From Brevundimonas sp. M20 (GTDB lineage Bacteria > Pseudomonadota > Alphaproteobacteria > Caulobacterales > Caulobacteraceae), in NCBI RefSeq assembly GCF_006547065.1, contig NZ_CP041243.1, positions 1,751,001 through 1,815,000 of the forward strand: a stretch of DNA of 64,000 nt, in the 5' to 3' direction. The translations under genes and the position numbers were made by a program. The notes below the pieces were generated by a model, which did not search any database, was not told the DNA's origin, and saw only the letters and a program-made list of their open reading frames with translations. Positions 24,281 through 32,892 of this stretch are shown here, in pieces. Within the stretch, counting starts at the first letter, position 1; each line of letters starts with the position of its first letter.

Positions 24281-25255
24281 CTACGGTCGGGGCACGACCA
24301 CGGCGTAGGTCGCGTTGGCGGCGTCCAGCACCAGTATCCGGTCCACGAACAGCTTGTTTCCGGTCATTCCGCCCATGCCCGAGGCGCGCATGGCGTTGGC
24401 CTGCGCGGCGTCCACGCCCTCCATATAGGCGACCTCGCCCAGCGGGACCGTGGTGTCGCCGAAGCGCGCGACGCTGCCGCTCGGCGCGACATGGGCGGTC
24501 AGGGTGCGGCCCCACGAGTTGACCGGGAAGCTGGTCTCGCCCGCCCCGCCGTTCGTCTTGGCCAGCCAGTCCTCATGGCTGGTCAGCAGGGCGAAGGCGC
24601 TCGATCCGGTGTCCAGCATGATGTTCTTCGCCTCGCCGTCGATCACCATTCCGGTCAGGATCACGCCGCGCGGGGTGAAGATGAAGGGGATGCTCTGACC
24701 GGCCCCGACCAGTCCTTCCGGCGCGGCGGGACCGACGAAGATGCGGTTGCGCGGATAGTCGATCACCAGAACCCGGCCCCGCAGCAGATCGGCGCCGACG
24801 GTGCCGATGATGTCGATCCGGTCCGGCTCGTCCCAGGCGATGCCTCCGCTTGACCCGCCCTGAACGACGCGCACGTTCGCGGCCTCGGCCCGCACCTCTC
24901 CCATCGAGAAGACGAGGCGGTTCACCGCCCCGTCCGCCCCGGCGGCGAGACCCGGCAGGCGTTCCGTCAGGCTGTCCAGCTTGTCCTTCATCAGCACCGT
25001 CGACGGCGCCCCGAGGTCGAACTGCATGTACAGGGTCTTGGGCGCGCCCTCGATCCGGACCGGGACGATCAGCGCGGCGTGCGGCTCAGTCCGGTCGCCG
25101 AACCGCGCCGCCTGCCACAGGAAGCCGAACTCACGTCCGTCGTTCCGCAGGGCCAGTTGAGGGGCCGACTGAGGCGACTGCGCCAGCGCCGGGGCCGCCA
25201 GCCCCAGGACCGCGACAGTGAACAGGGCCTTCGCCCACGACAGGATGCGCAACAT
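24281..25255 (-). CDS. Exported retropepsin-like protein
   Basis: This 324-residue protein starts at the ATG at 25255, which has a GGGGGAAGAG site. A signal peptide ends PALAQ. Two related beta domains follow, with MQFDLGAPSTVL in the first and IMLDTGSSAFALL in the second. DTGSS matches the catalytic loop of aspartic proteases, while the first domain has DLGAP. Proteolysis is therefore possible but not certain. It is convergent with the DUF2842 gene, 6 bp away. Confidence 0.65.
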   Translation of the reverse strand: MLRILSWAKALFTVAVLGLAAPALAQSPQSAPQLALRNDGREFGFLWQAARFGDRTEPHAALIVPVRIEGAPKTLYMQFDLGAPSTVLMKDKLDSLTERLPGLAAGADGAVNRLVFSMGEVRAEAANVRVVQGGSSGGIAWDEPDRIDIIGTVGADLLRGRVLVIDYPRNRIFVGPAAPEGLVGAGQSIPFIFTPRGVILTGMVIDGEAKNIMLDTGSSAFALLTSHEDWLAKTNGGAGETSFPVNSWGRTLTAHVAPSGSVARFGDTTVPLGEVAYMEGVDAAQANAMRASGMGGMTGNKLFVDRILVLDAANATYAVVVPRP

Positions 25256-25687
25256 CTCTTCCCCCGACAGCCCTGATCGCCAGCCCGCGATCCTCAAGGG
25301 CTAACAGCCGTCCGGTCCGGCGGCACCTTAAACATCGTCCATGAAGCGCCGGCGGACAGCGCTCGAACCGCGCCCGCGGCCTATCAGCCAGATCTTCGCC
25401 TGTGGCATCACCGGGGACCGGATTCTCAAGCCCCCTAACAGCTCGACGATCTCGCAGAGGAAACGCCGCGTACCGAGCTAAACTGAGTCCATCACACAGC
25501 GGGCCTGAACACCTGGTCCGTTTCCATCCGTGCGGTTGACGGCAGGTTGAAGACCCGGGATCTCCAAAGGCGGATCGCCATCTCGACCTTCATTTTGCAT
25601 CCAATCCGTTGACCCATTGCATTCACAAGGTCTAGACACGGTGCAAGAGCCGCCCGCGAGCGGCCTATGCCCTGCGAGGATCCAGGA
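25256..25687. other. Intergenic boundary region and catabolic operon promoter
   Basis: No gene was found in the first 330 bp. The 3' part carries the promoter of the following operon: TTGACC at 25609-25614 and TCTAGA at 25632-25637, with a GCATCCAAT block beside the -35. This stretch marks the change from housekeeping genes to the catabolic island. No tRNA, direct repeat or integrase remnant was seen at the border. Confidence 0.6.
25597..25627 (+). promoter_or_regulatory. Predicted GntR operator at the catabolic operon promoter
   Basis: GCATCCAAT at 25597-25605 lies 3 bp from the -35 TTGACC. A weaker copy, GCATTCACA, begins exactly 22 bp later at 25619. The block 25592-25613 matches the block at 37748-37727 on the other strand in 21 of 22 positions, where it sits in the TonB receptor promoter. 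The GntR-family gene at 37783-38544 is the likely regulator; this is an inference. Confidence 0.6.
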
Positions 25688-27073
25688 ATGCCCGGCGAGA
25701 CCATCAGGATAATCGTGCCCACCGGCTCGCTAGGCGCCGGCGCGCTTGAGGAAGAAATCCGCTACGGTCTGTCAAAAGGGGCGCACGCCATCGCGACCGA
25801 TGCCGGTTCAACCGACAGCGGCGCCGCCTATCTCGCCCTCGGCATCTCCAAGAACAACAAGGGCTCGGTCAAGCGCGACCTGACGATCCTGATGAGGGCC
25901 GGCGCCGAGGCGGGCATACCGGTCGTCATCGGCACCAGCGGTCAGGCCGGCGGCGACAAGAACCTCGACTGGACCCGCGACATCGTCCTCGAGGTCGCAC
26001 GCGAACTTGGCATCACGCCCCGCATCGCGCTTCTGTACTCCGAACAGGACAAGACGACGCTCAAGACCCTGAACGGCGAGGGCCGCATCACCCCGCTGCC
26101 CCCGCTCGGCCCGCTCGACGACGCTACGATCGACGCCTGCGAGCACATCGTAGCCGCCATGGGACCCGAGCCTTATATGGCTGCGCTTGAGGCGGGCGCC
26201 GACATCATCCTGGGCGGCCGCACAACCGACACCGCGGTGCTGGCCTGTTTCGCCCTGCTGCACGGCGCGCCTGCGGGCCCCGCTTGGCACGCGGGCAAGG
26301 TGGCCGAGTGCGGCGCCCAGTGCACCGTCTACCGCGACCGGGGGTCCGGCGTGTTGATCTCGATCAGCCAGGACGGCTTCGAAGTCGAGCCCCTGACGCA
26401 GAACAACCGCTGCGACCCCAAAAGCGTGTCGGCCCACATGCTGTATGAGAACAGCGACCCGTTCCGCCTCACCGAGCCCGGCGGGGTGCTAGACGTCACC
26501 GACGCGGTCTACACCCCGATCGATGACCGCACGGTCAAGGTCACCGGGTCGGTCTGGGAGCCCAGGCCCTATACGATGAAGCTCGAGGGCGCCGCCGCCA
26601 GCCGGTACCAGACGGTCATGCTGATCGGGATCCAGGACCCTGAGGTCATGGCCCGGGTGGACGAGTTCCACGACAAGATGCTGGGCGCCCTCTACCACCG
26701 GGTTCACAGCACCATCGGCGAGGCCGCCGGCGATTTTCACATCTCGCTGCGCATGTACGGCTGGAACGCGGTCTCGGGCGACAAGCCGCCGGAGGGGACG
26801 CCGCCGCCGCGGGAGATCGGCGTCCTGTTCGTCGCCACGGCGGACAGCCAGGAGATGGCGTCGCAGATCGCCAAGGCCTGCAACCCCTACTTCTTCCACT
26901 TCCCGCTCTCCATGGACAAGGAGTTGCCGAGCTACGGCTTCGCCTTCACGCCCGCTGACATCGACCGGGGTCCGGTCTACGAATTCAAGCTGAACCATGT
27001 GGTCCATGTCGACGATCCAATGGCGCTGGTCCGCACCGAATGGGTCGACCTGCGTAAGGTGGAGGCCGCCTGA
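25688..27073 (+). CDS. AtuA-like (DUF1446) protein
   Basis: This 461-residue protein of the acyclic terpene utilisation AtuA-like family contains IIVPTGSLGAGALEEEIRYG, ATDAGSTDSG, GTSGQAGGDKNLDW, GRTTDTAVLA and ECGAQCTVY. The reaction of this family is not established. The ATG at 25688 has an AGGA site; an ATG 21 bp upstream is also possible. Its stop overlaps the start of the DUF4387 gene (TGATG), and these two families are regularly paired. In this operon it probably transforms the substrate upstream of the tartrate-like steps. Confidence 0.85.
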   Translation: MPGETIRIIVPTGSLGAGALEEEIRYGLSKGAHAIATDAGSTDSGAAYLALGISKNNKGSVKRDLTILMRAGAEAGIPVVIGTSGQAGGDKNLDWTRDIVLEVARELGITPRIALLYSEQDKTTLKTLNGEGRITPLPPLGPLDDATIDACEHIVAAMGPEPYMAALEAGADIILGGRTTDTAVLACFALLHGAPAGPAWHAGKVAECGAQCTVYRDRGSGVLISISQDGFEVEPLTQNNRCDPKSVSAHMLYENSDPFRLTEPGGVLDVTDAVYTPIDDRTVKVTGSVWEPRPYTMKLEGAAASRYQTVMLIGIQDPEVMARVDEFHDKMLGALYHRVHSTIGEAAGDFHISLRMYGWNAVSGDKPPEGTPPPREIGVLFVATADSQEMASQIAKACNPYFFHFPLSMDKELPSYGFAFTPADIDRGPVYEFKLNHVVHVDDPMALVRTEWVDLRKVEAA

Positions 27074-27396
27074 TGCCGACCGTGAATGACGTCTGCCACC
27101 ATGTGCGCTCCAAGAACGCCGGTCCCTACTGGGTGACCTTCGATCTCTTCTTCAAGGATGCGGACGGGTTCGCGAAATACGCCGACAGCCCGGCCTTGGG
27201 GCCGCAACTGATCGAACGCCTTTTCGGCGCGGACCCGGCGCTGGTGAAGCGATTCTCCGTGCCGAGCCTGAAAGTGGTCAAGATCTCCTATGCCCGCTCC
27301 TCCCCCCAGGGCGGAATGGTCGAGCGCGACATGCACTGCGGCCAGCAGTTCGTCCGGCTTCTGGACGTCGAACTCGGCGCGCCCGTCACCGCATAG
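27073..27396 (+). CDS. DUF4387 protein, partner of the AtuA-like protein
   Basis: This 107-residue protein contains CHHVRSKNAGPYWVTFDLFF, YADSPALG and a late DMHCGQQF, the pattern of DUF4387. The family is generally encoded directly after AtuA-like genes and is thought to form a complex with them. Here the two reading frames overlap by 3 nt, which supports equal synthesis. No catalytic motif can be assigned. Confidence 0.85.
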   Translation: MPTVNDVCHHVRSKNAGPYWVTFDLFFKDADGFAKYADSPALGPQLIERLFGADPALVKRFSVPSLKVVKISYARSSPQGGMVERDMHCGQQFVRLLDVELGAPVTA

Positions 27397-27419
27397 CGCC
27401 GCCGCGCCCGGAGAACCCC

Positions 27420-28430
27420 ATGTCGTCCTCAAGCCGCCGGGTCGTCGTCACCCAACGCTTCTTCGACGCCGAGACACGCGCCTGGCTGGAGCAGCACGGC
27501 TGCGAGGTCGTCATCGCCGATCTACCGCCCGGAAAGGGCGACGGCGACCTCACCCCCGCCGAGCTTGAAGGCCTGCTGGCCGGAGCGGCGGGCTGGATCG
27601 TCGGCCACGCCCGCGTGACCCGCGACCTGCTGACCGCCCTGCCCCGGCTCCAGGTGATCTCCAGGCGGGGCGTCGGCTATGAGCGGGTCGATACCGACGC
27701 CGTGCGCGACCTTGGCCGCGTCGCCTGCATCGCCGCAGGCGGCAATGACGCCTCCGTGGCCGATCATGTCGTCGCGATGATGCTGGCGCTGGGCCGCCGG
27801 TTTCGGGAAAGCCAGGACCGGATGCTGGGCGGCGACTGGTCGATCCTGATGGGCTCCGATCTCTACCGCAAGACCGTGGGCATCGTCGGCCTCGGCCGGA
27901 TCGGCCGCAGCGTGGCGCAACGCCTTCAGGGGTTCGAGGCCGAGATCCTCGTTAACACCCCCGCCTTCGACGTGGAGGACCTTGGCGGCCGCCTCACGCC
28001 CGTCGGCCTCGACGATCTGCTTGCCCGATCCGACTATGTCACCCTGCACGCGCCCCTGACCGCAGAGACCCGGTTCCTGATCGACGCCGCCGCCCTGACC
28101 CGGATGAAGCCCACGGCCTTCCTCATCAACGCCGCCCGGGGCGGTCTGGTCGACGACCTGGCCCTGCTCGAGGCGCTGAGCTCGGGCGCGATCGCGGGCG
28201 CGGGACTGGACACCTTCATGAGCGAGAGCGATCCGGGCTATCGACCGACCACCGAGGCCCTGCTGGCGCTGCCGAACGTCGTCGCCACGCCGCATGCCGC
28301 GGCCTCCTCCCGCGAGGGCCTGGATCGGACCAACAGGGTGGCGGCGATGAACGTAGTCGCCGTCCTGGACGGCGGCAGCCCGCCCGCCGCCTGCGTGGTC
28401 GCCGACGGACGGGCCGTGGCTCCGGCGTGA
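27420..28430 (+). CDS. D-2-hydroxyacid dehydrogenase (hydroxypyruvate reductase-like)
   Basis: This 336-residue NAD(P)-dependent enzyme has the Rossmann motif GLGRIG near 159-164 and the catalytic Arg in INAARGGLVD. The acidic ESDP segment follows, then the catalytic His in ATPHAAASS. The family reduces 2-ketoacids such as hydroxypyruvate and glyoxylate or oxidises D-hydroxyacids. Between the AtuA-like pair and glycerate 2-kinase, conversion between hydroxypyruvate or a similar ketoacid and D-glycerate is the likely job. The next gene starts within its stop codon. Confidence 0.87.
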   Translation: MSSSSRRVVVTQRFFDAETRAWLEQHGCEVVIADLPPGKGDGDLTPAELEGLLAGAAGWIVGHARVTRDLLTALPRLQVISRRGVGYERVDTDAVRDLGRVACIAAGGNDASVADHVVAMMLALGRRFRESQDRMLGGDWSILMGSDLYRKTVGIVGLGRIGRSVAQRLQGFEAEILVNTPAFDVEDLGGRLTPVGLDDLLARSDYVTLHAPLTAETRFLIDAAALTRMKPTAFLINAARGGLVDDLALLEALSSGAIAGAGLDTFMSESDPGYRPTTEALLALPNVVATPHAAASSREGLDRTNRVAAMNVVAVLDGGSPPAACVVADGRAVAPA

Positions 28431-29734
28431 CGACCTCCGCCCCGACCGCAGGGCGGCCGCCTGAAGGGCTGCTCAGACATCTGTTCGATGTCGCCGTCGC
28501 CGCCGCCATGCCGCGCTTCGTTCTGCCGTCCCGTCTTCCTGATCCGCCCGTCGGCCGCACGGTCGTCATCGGGGCCGGGAAGGCGGCGGCGGAAATGGCC
28601 GGTGCGCTCGAGGCCCATTGGACCGGACGGCTATCGGGGCTCGTCATTGTCCCGTACGGCCCTCACCCCTCCCCGGGACGCATCACCGTCCTGAAAGCCG
28701 GCCATCCCGTCGCCGACGCCGCCGGGGTCTCCGCGACCAAGGCCTTGATGGCGGAACTGCAGGATCTGACGGCCGAGGACCTCGTGGTCTGTCTGCTTTC
28801 CGGCGGAGGCTCGGCGCTCCTCTGCGCACCGGCGCCCGGCGTCACCCTTCAGGACAAGCAGGCGGTGACGCGGACCCTCCTGCGCAGCGGGGCAACGATC
28901 TCGGAGATCAACACGGTCCGCAAACACCTCTCAGCGGTCAAGGGCGGAAGGCTGGCCGATCTGGCCCGCCCCGCCCGCCTGGTGACCCTGGCCATCTCCG
29001 ATGTTCCCGGTGACGATCCGTCCGTGCTGGCGTCGGGCCCCACCCTGCCCGATCCGACAACCCGGGAGGCCGCGCTGGCGATCCTGGCCCGCCATGCGCC
29101 TGACGCGCCTCAGGGCGTCCTCGACTGGTTGGGGGACCCTCGCTCGGAGACGTCCTGGCCGAACCCGGATCATCTCCCTGATCTGCGGGTGATCGCGACC
29201 GCGGACCAGGCCTTGAGCGCTGCCGCCGTGGTCGCCCGGGTCCAGGGCTATGAACCCTTGGTGCTGGGCGGCGCGATCGAAGGCTCGGCCGAGGCCGTCG
29301 CGGCCGACCACGCCGCCCTGGTCAGACGCGTCCTCGCCGGCGAAGGGCCTGTCCGGCCGCCCTGTGTGATCCTCTCCGGCGGCGAGACCACGGTTACGGT
29401 GCGCGGCGGCGGCCGCGGCGGGCGCAACACCCAGTTTCTTCTGGCGCTAGCCCTCGCCCTTCAGGGCGTTCCTGGCGTTCATGCCCTGGCGGCCGACACC
29501 GATGGTATCGATGGGTCCGAAGACAACGCCGGGGCCGTGATCGCGCCGGACACCCTGCGCCGGGCCCAGGCGCTGGGTCTGGACGCGCGCAACGCCCTGA
29601 CCTCGACCGACGCCTGGAGCGTCTTCGACAGCCTCGACAACCTGGTCGTCACAGGGCCGACCGGGACCAACGTCAATGATTTCCGGGCGATCCTGATCGA
29701 GGGACCGCCCGCCCCGTCCAAGGAGCCGACATGA
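28427..29734 (+). CDS. ttuD: Glycerate 2-kinase, MOFRL/TtuD type
   Basis: This 435-residue DUF4147/MOFRL protein starts with GTG at 28427, overlapping the previous stop by 4 nt (GTGA). The N-terminal domain has GAGKAAAEMA, LSGGGSALLCAP, ISEINTVRKHLSAVKGG and SDVPGDDPS. The C-terminal MOFRL domain ends GTNVNDFRAILI. Proteins of this family phosphorylate D-glycerate to 2-phosphoglycerate. The tartrate operon member TtuD of Agrobacterium vitis was earlier called hydroxypyruvate reductase. Position beside a tartrate dehydrogenase-like gene supports this assignment. Confidence 0.88.
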   Translation: MTTSAPTAGRPPEGLLRHLFDVAVAAAMPRFVLPSRLPDPPVGRTVVIGAGKAAAEMAGALEAHWTGRLSGLVIVPYGPHPSPGRITVLKAGHPVADAAGVSATKALMAELQDLTAEDLVVCLLSGGGSALLCAPAPGVTLQDKQAVTRTLLRSGATISEINTVRKHLSAVKGGRLADLARPARLVTLAISDVPGDDPSVLASGPTLPDPTTREAALAILARHAPDAPQGVLDWLGDPRSETSWPNPDHLPDLRVIATADQALSAAAVVARVQGYEPLVLGGAIEGSAEAVAADHAALVRRVLAGEGPVRPPCVILSGGETTVTVRGGGRGGRNTQFLLALALALQGVPGVHALAADTDGIDGSEDNAGAVIAPDTLRRAQALGLDARNALTSTDAWSVFDSLDNLVVTGPTGTNVNDFRAILIEGPPAPSKEPT

Positions 29735-30807
29735 CGCCGAACCGTCACTACCGCATCGCCGTCATTCCGGGTGATGGCATCGGCAAGGAGGTCGTGCCGG
29801 AGGGTCTGCGCGCGCTTGAGGCTGCGGCCGCCCGCTACGGCTTCACCCTGGACTGCGACCCTTTCGACTTCGCCTCATGCGACTACTATCTGGAGCATGG
29901 TCAGATGATGCCGGGCGACTGGAAGGCACGGATCGGAGGTCATGACGCCATCTTCTTCGGCGCGGTCGGCTGGCCCGAGACCGTGCCGGACCACGTCAGC
30001 CTGTGGGGCTCGCTGATCCAGTTCCGGCGGGAGTTCGACCAGTATGTGAACCTGCGTCCGGTCAAGCTGATGCCGGGCGTGCCCAGCCCCCTGGCCGGCC
30101 GAAAGCCCGGCGACATCGACTTCTATGTCGTGCGCGAGAACACCGAGGGCGAATACTCCTCCATCGGCGGCCGGATGTTCCCCGACACGGACCGCGAGAT
30201 CGTCCTGCAGGAGACGGTCATGACCCGCACGGGCGTCGACCGGATCCTGAAGTACGCCTTCGACCTGGCCCGGCGGCGCGAGAAGAAGCACCTGACCTCG
30301 GCCACCAAGTCCAACGGAATCTCCATCACCATGCCCTATTGGGACGAGCGGGTGGAGGCGATGGCCCCGGCCTATCCCGAAGTGCGCTGGGACAAATACC
30401 ATATCGACATCCTGACGGCCCATTTCGTGCAACATCCGGACTGGTTCGACGTGGTCGTCGCCTCCAACCTGTTCGGCGACATCCTGTCGGATCTGGGTCC
30501 CGCCTGCACCGGCACGATCGGCATCGCGCCGGCGGGCAACATCAATCCGGAGCGGACCTTCCCCTCCCTGTTCGAGCCCGTCCACGGTTCGGCGCCGGAC
30601 ATCGCCGGCCAGGGGATCGCCAATCCGGTCGGCCAGATCTGGTCGGCCGCCCTGATGCTGGACCATCTGGGCGAGCGGGACGCCGCCGCCGCCATCGTCG
30701 CCGCGATCGAACAGGTCCTGGCCGACCCCGCCTTGCGGACCCGCGACCTCGGGGGGCCGCTCGGTACGATCGACTGCGGCAAGGCCATCGCGGCCGCGGT
30801 CCGCTAG
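29731..30807 (+). CDS. ttuC: Tartrate dehydrogenase/decarboxylase-like enzyme
   Basis: This 358-residue member of the isopropylmalate/isocitrate dehydrogenase family begins IAVIPGDGIGKEV and contains VRENTEGEYSS, the metal-binding FGDILSDLGP and the NAD loop EPVHGSAPDIAGQG. The LWGSLIQFRREFDQYVNLRP segment is typical of the tartrate and D-malate dehydrogenase branch, which act on hydroxy-diacids. It starts in the stop codon of ttuD (ATGA). Product formation could be oxaloglycolate and then glycerate. The exact substrate (tartrate, D-malate or an alkylmalate) cannot be decided from sequence. Confidence 0.85.
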   Translation: MTPNRHYRIAVIPGDGIGKEVVPEGLRALEAAAARYGFTLDCDPFDFASCDYYLEHGQMMPGDWKARIGGHDAIFFGAVGWPETVPDHVSLWGSLIQFRREFDQYVNLRPVKLMPGVPSPLAGRKPGDIDFYVVRENTEGEYSSIGGRMFPDTDREIVLQETVMTRTGVDRILKYAFDLARRREKKHLTSATKSNGISITMPYWDERVEAMAPAYPEVRWDKYHIDILTAHFVQHPDWFDVVVASNLFGDILSDLGPACTGTIGIAPAGNINPERTFPSLFEPVHGSAPDIAGQGIANPVGQIWSAALMLDHLGERDAAAAIVAAIEQVLADPALRTRDLGGPLGTIDCGKAIAAAVR

Positions 30808-31505
30808 GCGGACGACGCGCCATCCAGGCCGCCGGTGCGGACCAGGCGCCGGAGGCCTTCGGCGTCCAGGATCTCGATGCGGGCGTAGTGAATCCGGATC
30901 ACGCCGCCTCGCTCGAAGGTTTTCAGCGTGCGATTCAGCGTCTGCCGGCTTACCCCCACGATCAGGGCCAGTTCCGCCTGGCGAATGGCGAGGGGCGCAA
31001 GACCCACGTCCTGTGCTGCGCCAAGCAGGGCGGCCGCGACCCGGGCCGGCAGAGCCTGCACCACCCGCTGTCCGATGAAGGCCAGGGCGGCGCGCTGGTG
31101 CGCGCAGGCCAGCAGCGCCAGATCGTGATGCAGGGCCGGAAGGCGTTCGGCCAACCGCTGGTAGGCGGCGTCGGACACGTGCATCAGGGTCGTTCGCCCG
31201 GATGCGACGGCGTCCTGGGGCCTGGGACCGCCGTCCAGGGTCGACAGCTCGCCGAACCAGGCTCCCGGCCCCAGGCTCTGCACCAGGACCTCAGCGCCCG
31301 CGACCGGATAGTCCAGGAGCCTGACGCGGCCTTCCACGACGCCCCAGAGACCGTTCGGCGGATCTCCGGTGGCGTAGATCCGGGCGCCGTCCGGCCGGGT
31401 GACGAGAACGGCGGCGTCCAGCAGGGCCGTACGGCGCGCCTCCGGGATCGCCCCGAACCAGGGATCCTGAAGCATCAGGAAAGTGCGGGCGGGAAGGATG
31501 GTCAT
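30804..31505 (-). CDS. Crp/Fnr family transcriptional regulator
   Basis: This 233-residue regulator has an N-terminal cyclic-nucleotide-binding-like beta-barrel (IYATGDPPNGLWGVVEGRVR, GAWFGELSTLDGGPR) and a C-terminal winged helix with IRQAELALIVGVSRQTLNRT. No Fnr-type cysteine cluster is present, so it does not look like an oxygen sensor. The ATG at 31505 is preferred; the frame continues upstream across the divergent promoter. Its stop shares CTAG with the convergent ttuC stop. A perfect palindrome at 31523-31544 in front of it is the likely operator. Confidence 0.88.
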   Translation of the reverse strand: MTILPARTFLMLQDPWFGAIPEARRTALLDAAVLVTRPDGARIYATGDPPNGLWGVVEGRVRLLDYPVAGAEVLVQSLGPGAWFGELSTLDGGPRPQDAVASGRTTLMHVSDAAYQRLAERLPALHHDLALLACAHQRAALAFIGQRVVQALPARVAAALLGAAQDVGLAPLAIRQAELALIVGVSRQTLNRTLKTFERGGVIRIHYARIEILDAEGLRRLVRTGGLDGASSA

Positions 31506-31522
31506 CGCGGCGTACTGTCGCT

Positions 31523-31544
31523 GATTGTCGCGCAGGCGACAATC
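31523..31544. promoter_or_regulatory. Crp/Fnr-family operator palindrome
   Basis: GATTGTCGC-GCAG-GCGACAATC is a perfect 9-bp inverted repeat with a 4-bp centre. It is located 18 bp before the regulator start and about 50 bp before the divergent aldolase gene. The spacing matches the two-fold symmetric TTGTC...GACAA sites of the family. A further TGTCGC half-site lies at 31516-31521. Confidence 0.65.
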
Positions 31545-31593
31545 CCGGGCGCGGCCGTCGCTAGTCTGCACCCTGCACATAGGGAGAATGATC

Positions 31594-32373
31594 ATGACAG
31601 CGCTTCTGAAGACCGCCTCAAACGTCCGGGACCGGGTCTCGCCGGAGGAATGGGCCGCCCGCGTCGACCTTGCGGCGGCCTATCGGCTGGTCGCCCTTCA
31701 CGGCTGGGACGACCTGATCTTCACCCACCTGTCCGCGCGTGTCCCCGGTCCGGAGCACCATTTTCTCATCAACGACTACACCCTGATGTTCGAGGAAATC
31801 ACCGCCTCGAACCTGATCAAGATTGATCTGAACGGCGAGCCGGTGGACGGCGCGCCCGGGGCCGTGAACCGGGCGGGCTTCATCATCCATTCCGCCATCC
31901 ACGCCGCCCGCGACGACGCCCAGGCCGTCATTCATCTGCATACGCCGCACGGCCAAGCGGTCTCGGCGATGAAGGAAGGCCTTCTGCCCCACACCCAGAC
32001 AGCCATGATCGCCCATCACGATGTCGCCTATCACGACCACGAAGGCATCGCCGACGCCCTGGATGAACGCGAGCGCATCGTCGCTGACCTGGGCGACCGG
32101 AACGCCCTGATCCTGAGGAACCACGGCACGCTGACCGTGGGATCGAGCGTGGCGGAGGCCTTCATCCGGATGTATTTCCTCGAACGCGCCTGCGAGGCCC
32201 AGGTCCTGATGCTCGCCGCAGGTCGCCAGGCTCTGAACGACCCCCCGGCGGGCGCCGTCGAGACCGTCCGCGCCCAGGCCCGCTCACCCCAGGCGAAGAT
32301 GATCGCCGAACGGGTGGCCTGGCCGGCGCTCCTGCGCAAACTCGACCGCAAGGCAACGGGCTATCAGGATTAG
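31594..32373 (+). CDS. Class II aldolase/adducin family protein
   Basis: This 259-residue zinc-dependent aldolase-like protein contains WDDLIFTHLSARVPG, HLHTPHGQAVSAM with the metal-binding histidines, and NHGTLTVG. Such proteins cleave or decarboxylate hydroxy compounds, including tartronate- and fuculose-type substrates. The ATG at 31594 is favoured because the AGGGAG site is only 1 nt before the earlier ATG at 31588. It is divergent from the Crp-like gene and may act on the same pathway as the ttuC operon, a contextual inference. Confidence 0.85.
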   Translation: MTALLKTASNVRDRVSPEEWAARVDLAAAYRLVALHGWDDLIFTHLSARVPGPEHHFLINDYTLMFEEITASNLIKIDLNGEPVDGAPGAVNRAGFIIHSAIHAARDDAQAVIHLHTPHGQAVSAMKEGLLPHTQTAMIAHHDVAYHDHEGIADALDERERIVADLGDRNALILRNHGTLTVGSSVAEAFIRMYFLERACEAQVLMLAAGRQALNDPPAGAVETVRAQARSPQAKMIAERVAWPALLRKLDRKATGYQD

Positions 32374-32375
32374 TC

Positions 32376-32860
32376 ATCGACCCGCCGGGCGCGGGCTGGC
32401 GTATCCCACCCGCCGACGAGGTGGCGGGCGAAGAAGGGTGCGAGTTGATCGACCGCGGGGCCGACGTATCCCGGCTTGTCGCAAAGGTCGCAATGGCCGG
32501 CGTCCTCCACCACGAAGGGGGGCCTTGTCCGTGGCGGGTGAGAGGGCGTGCAGCCGCTCGCCCGCCACGTACTGGCCCGTCGATCCGCGCCGGCCGCTGA
32601 CGATCACCAAAAGGGGCTGGATCAACAGCTCCGGCACAAGCCTGAAGGCGTCGAACGCCAGGCCCGACACGATCATGCGCGAAGTCAGCCAGGCATTGGC
32701 GACCTCGGCGAAATGCGTGCGCCGCGCCAGCTTGGGCTTCCAGGAAGAATGAGACGGCGGCTTGTCCCCGAAGCGCCCGGCGGAGGCCCGGAGCACGCCG
32801 TAGGTCGAGGCCGGGAGGTCAGATGGCCATCCGGCGGCCTCCAGGAGGCGGACGTCCTAG
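32376..32860 (-). pseudogene. Alpha/beta hydrolase remnant with frameshift
   Basis: Reading the minus strand, codons from a stop at 32859-32857 onward encode LLEAAGWPSDLP, then RTHFAEVANAWLTSRM and PELLIQPLLVIVSG. These resemble the C-terminal lobe of an alpha/beta hydrolase. At the run of six C (32522-32517) the frame must shift by one to give FVVEDAGHCDLCDK, YVGPAVDQLAPFFARHL and a stop. The catalytic His lies after the shift. The N-terminal half with the nucleophile elbow is absent, so it is a decayed gene. A sequencing error cannot explain the missing half. Confidence 0.65.
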
Positions 32861-32892
32861 AGGGTCGCGATGGCGGGGGCCGATGTCAGCGG

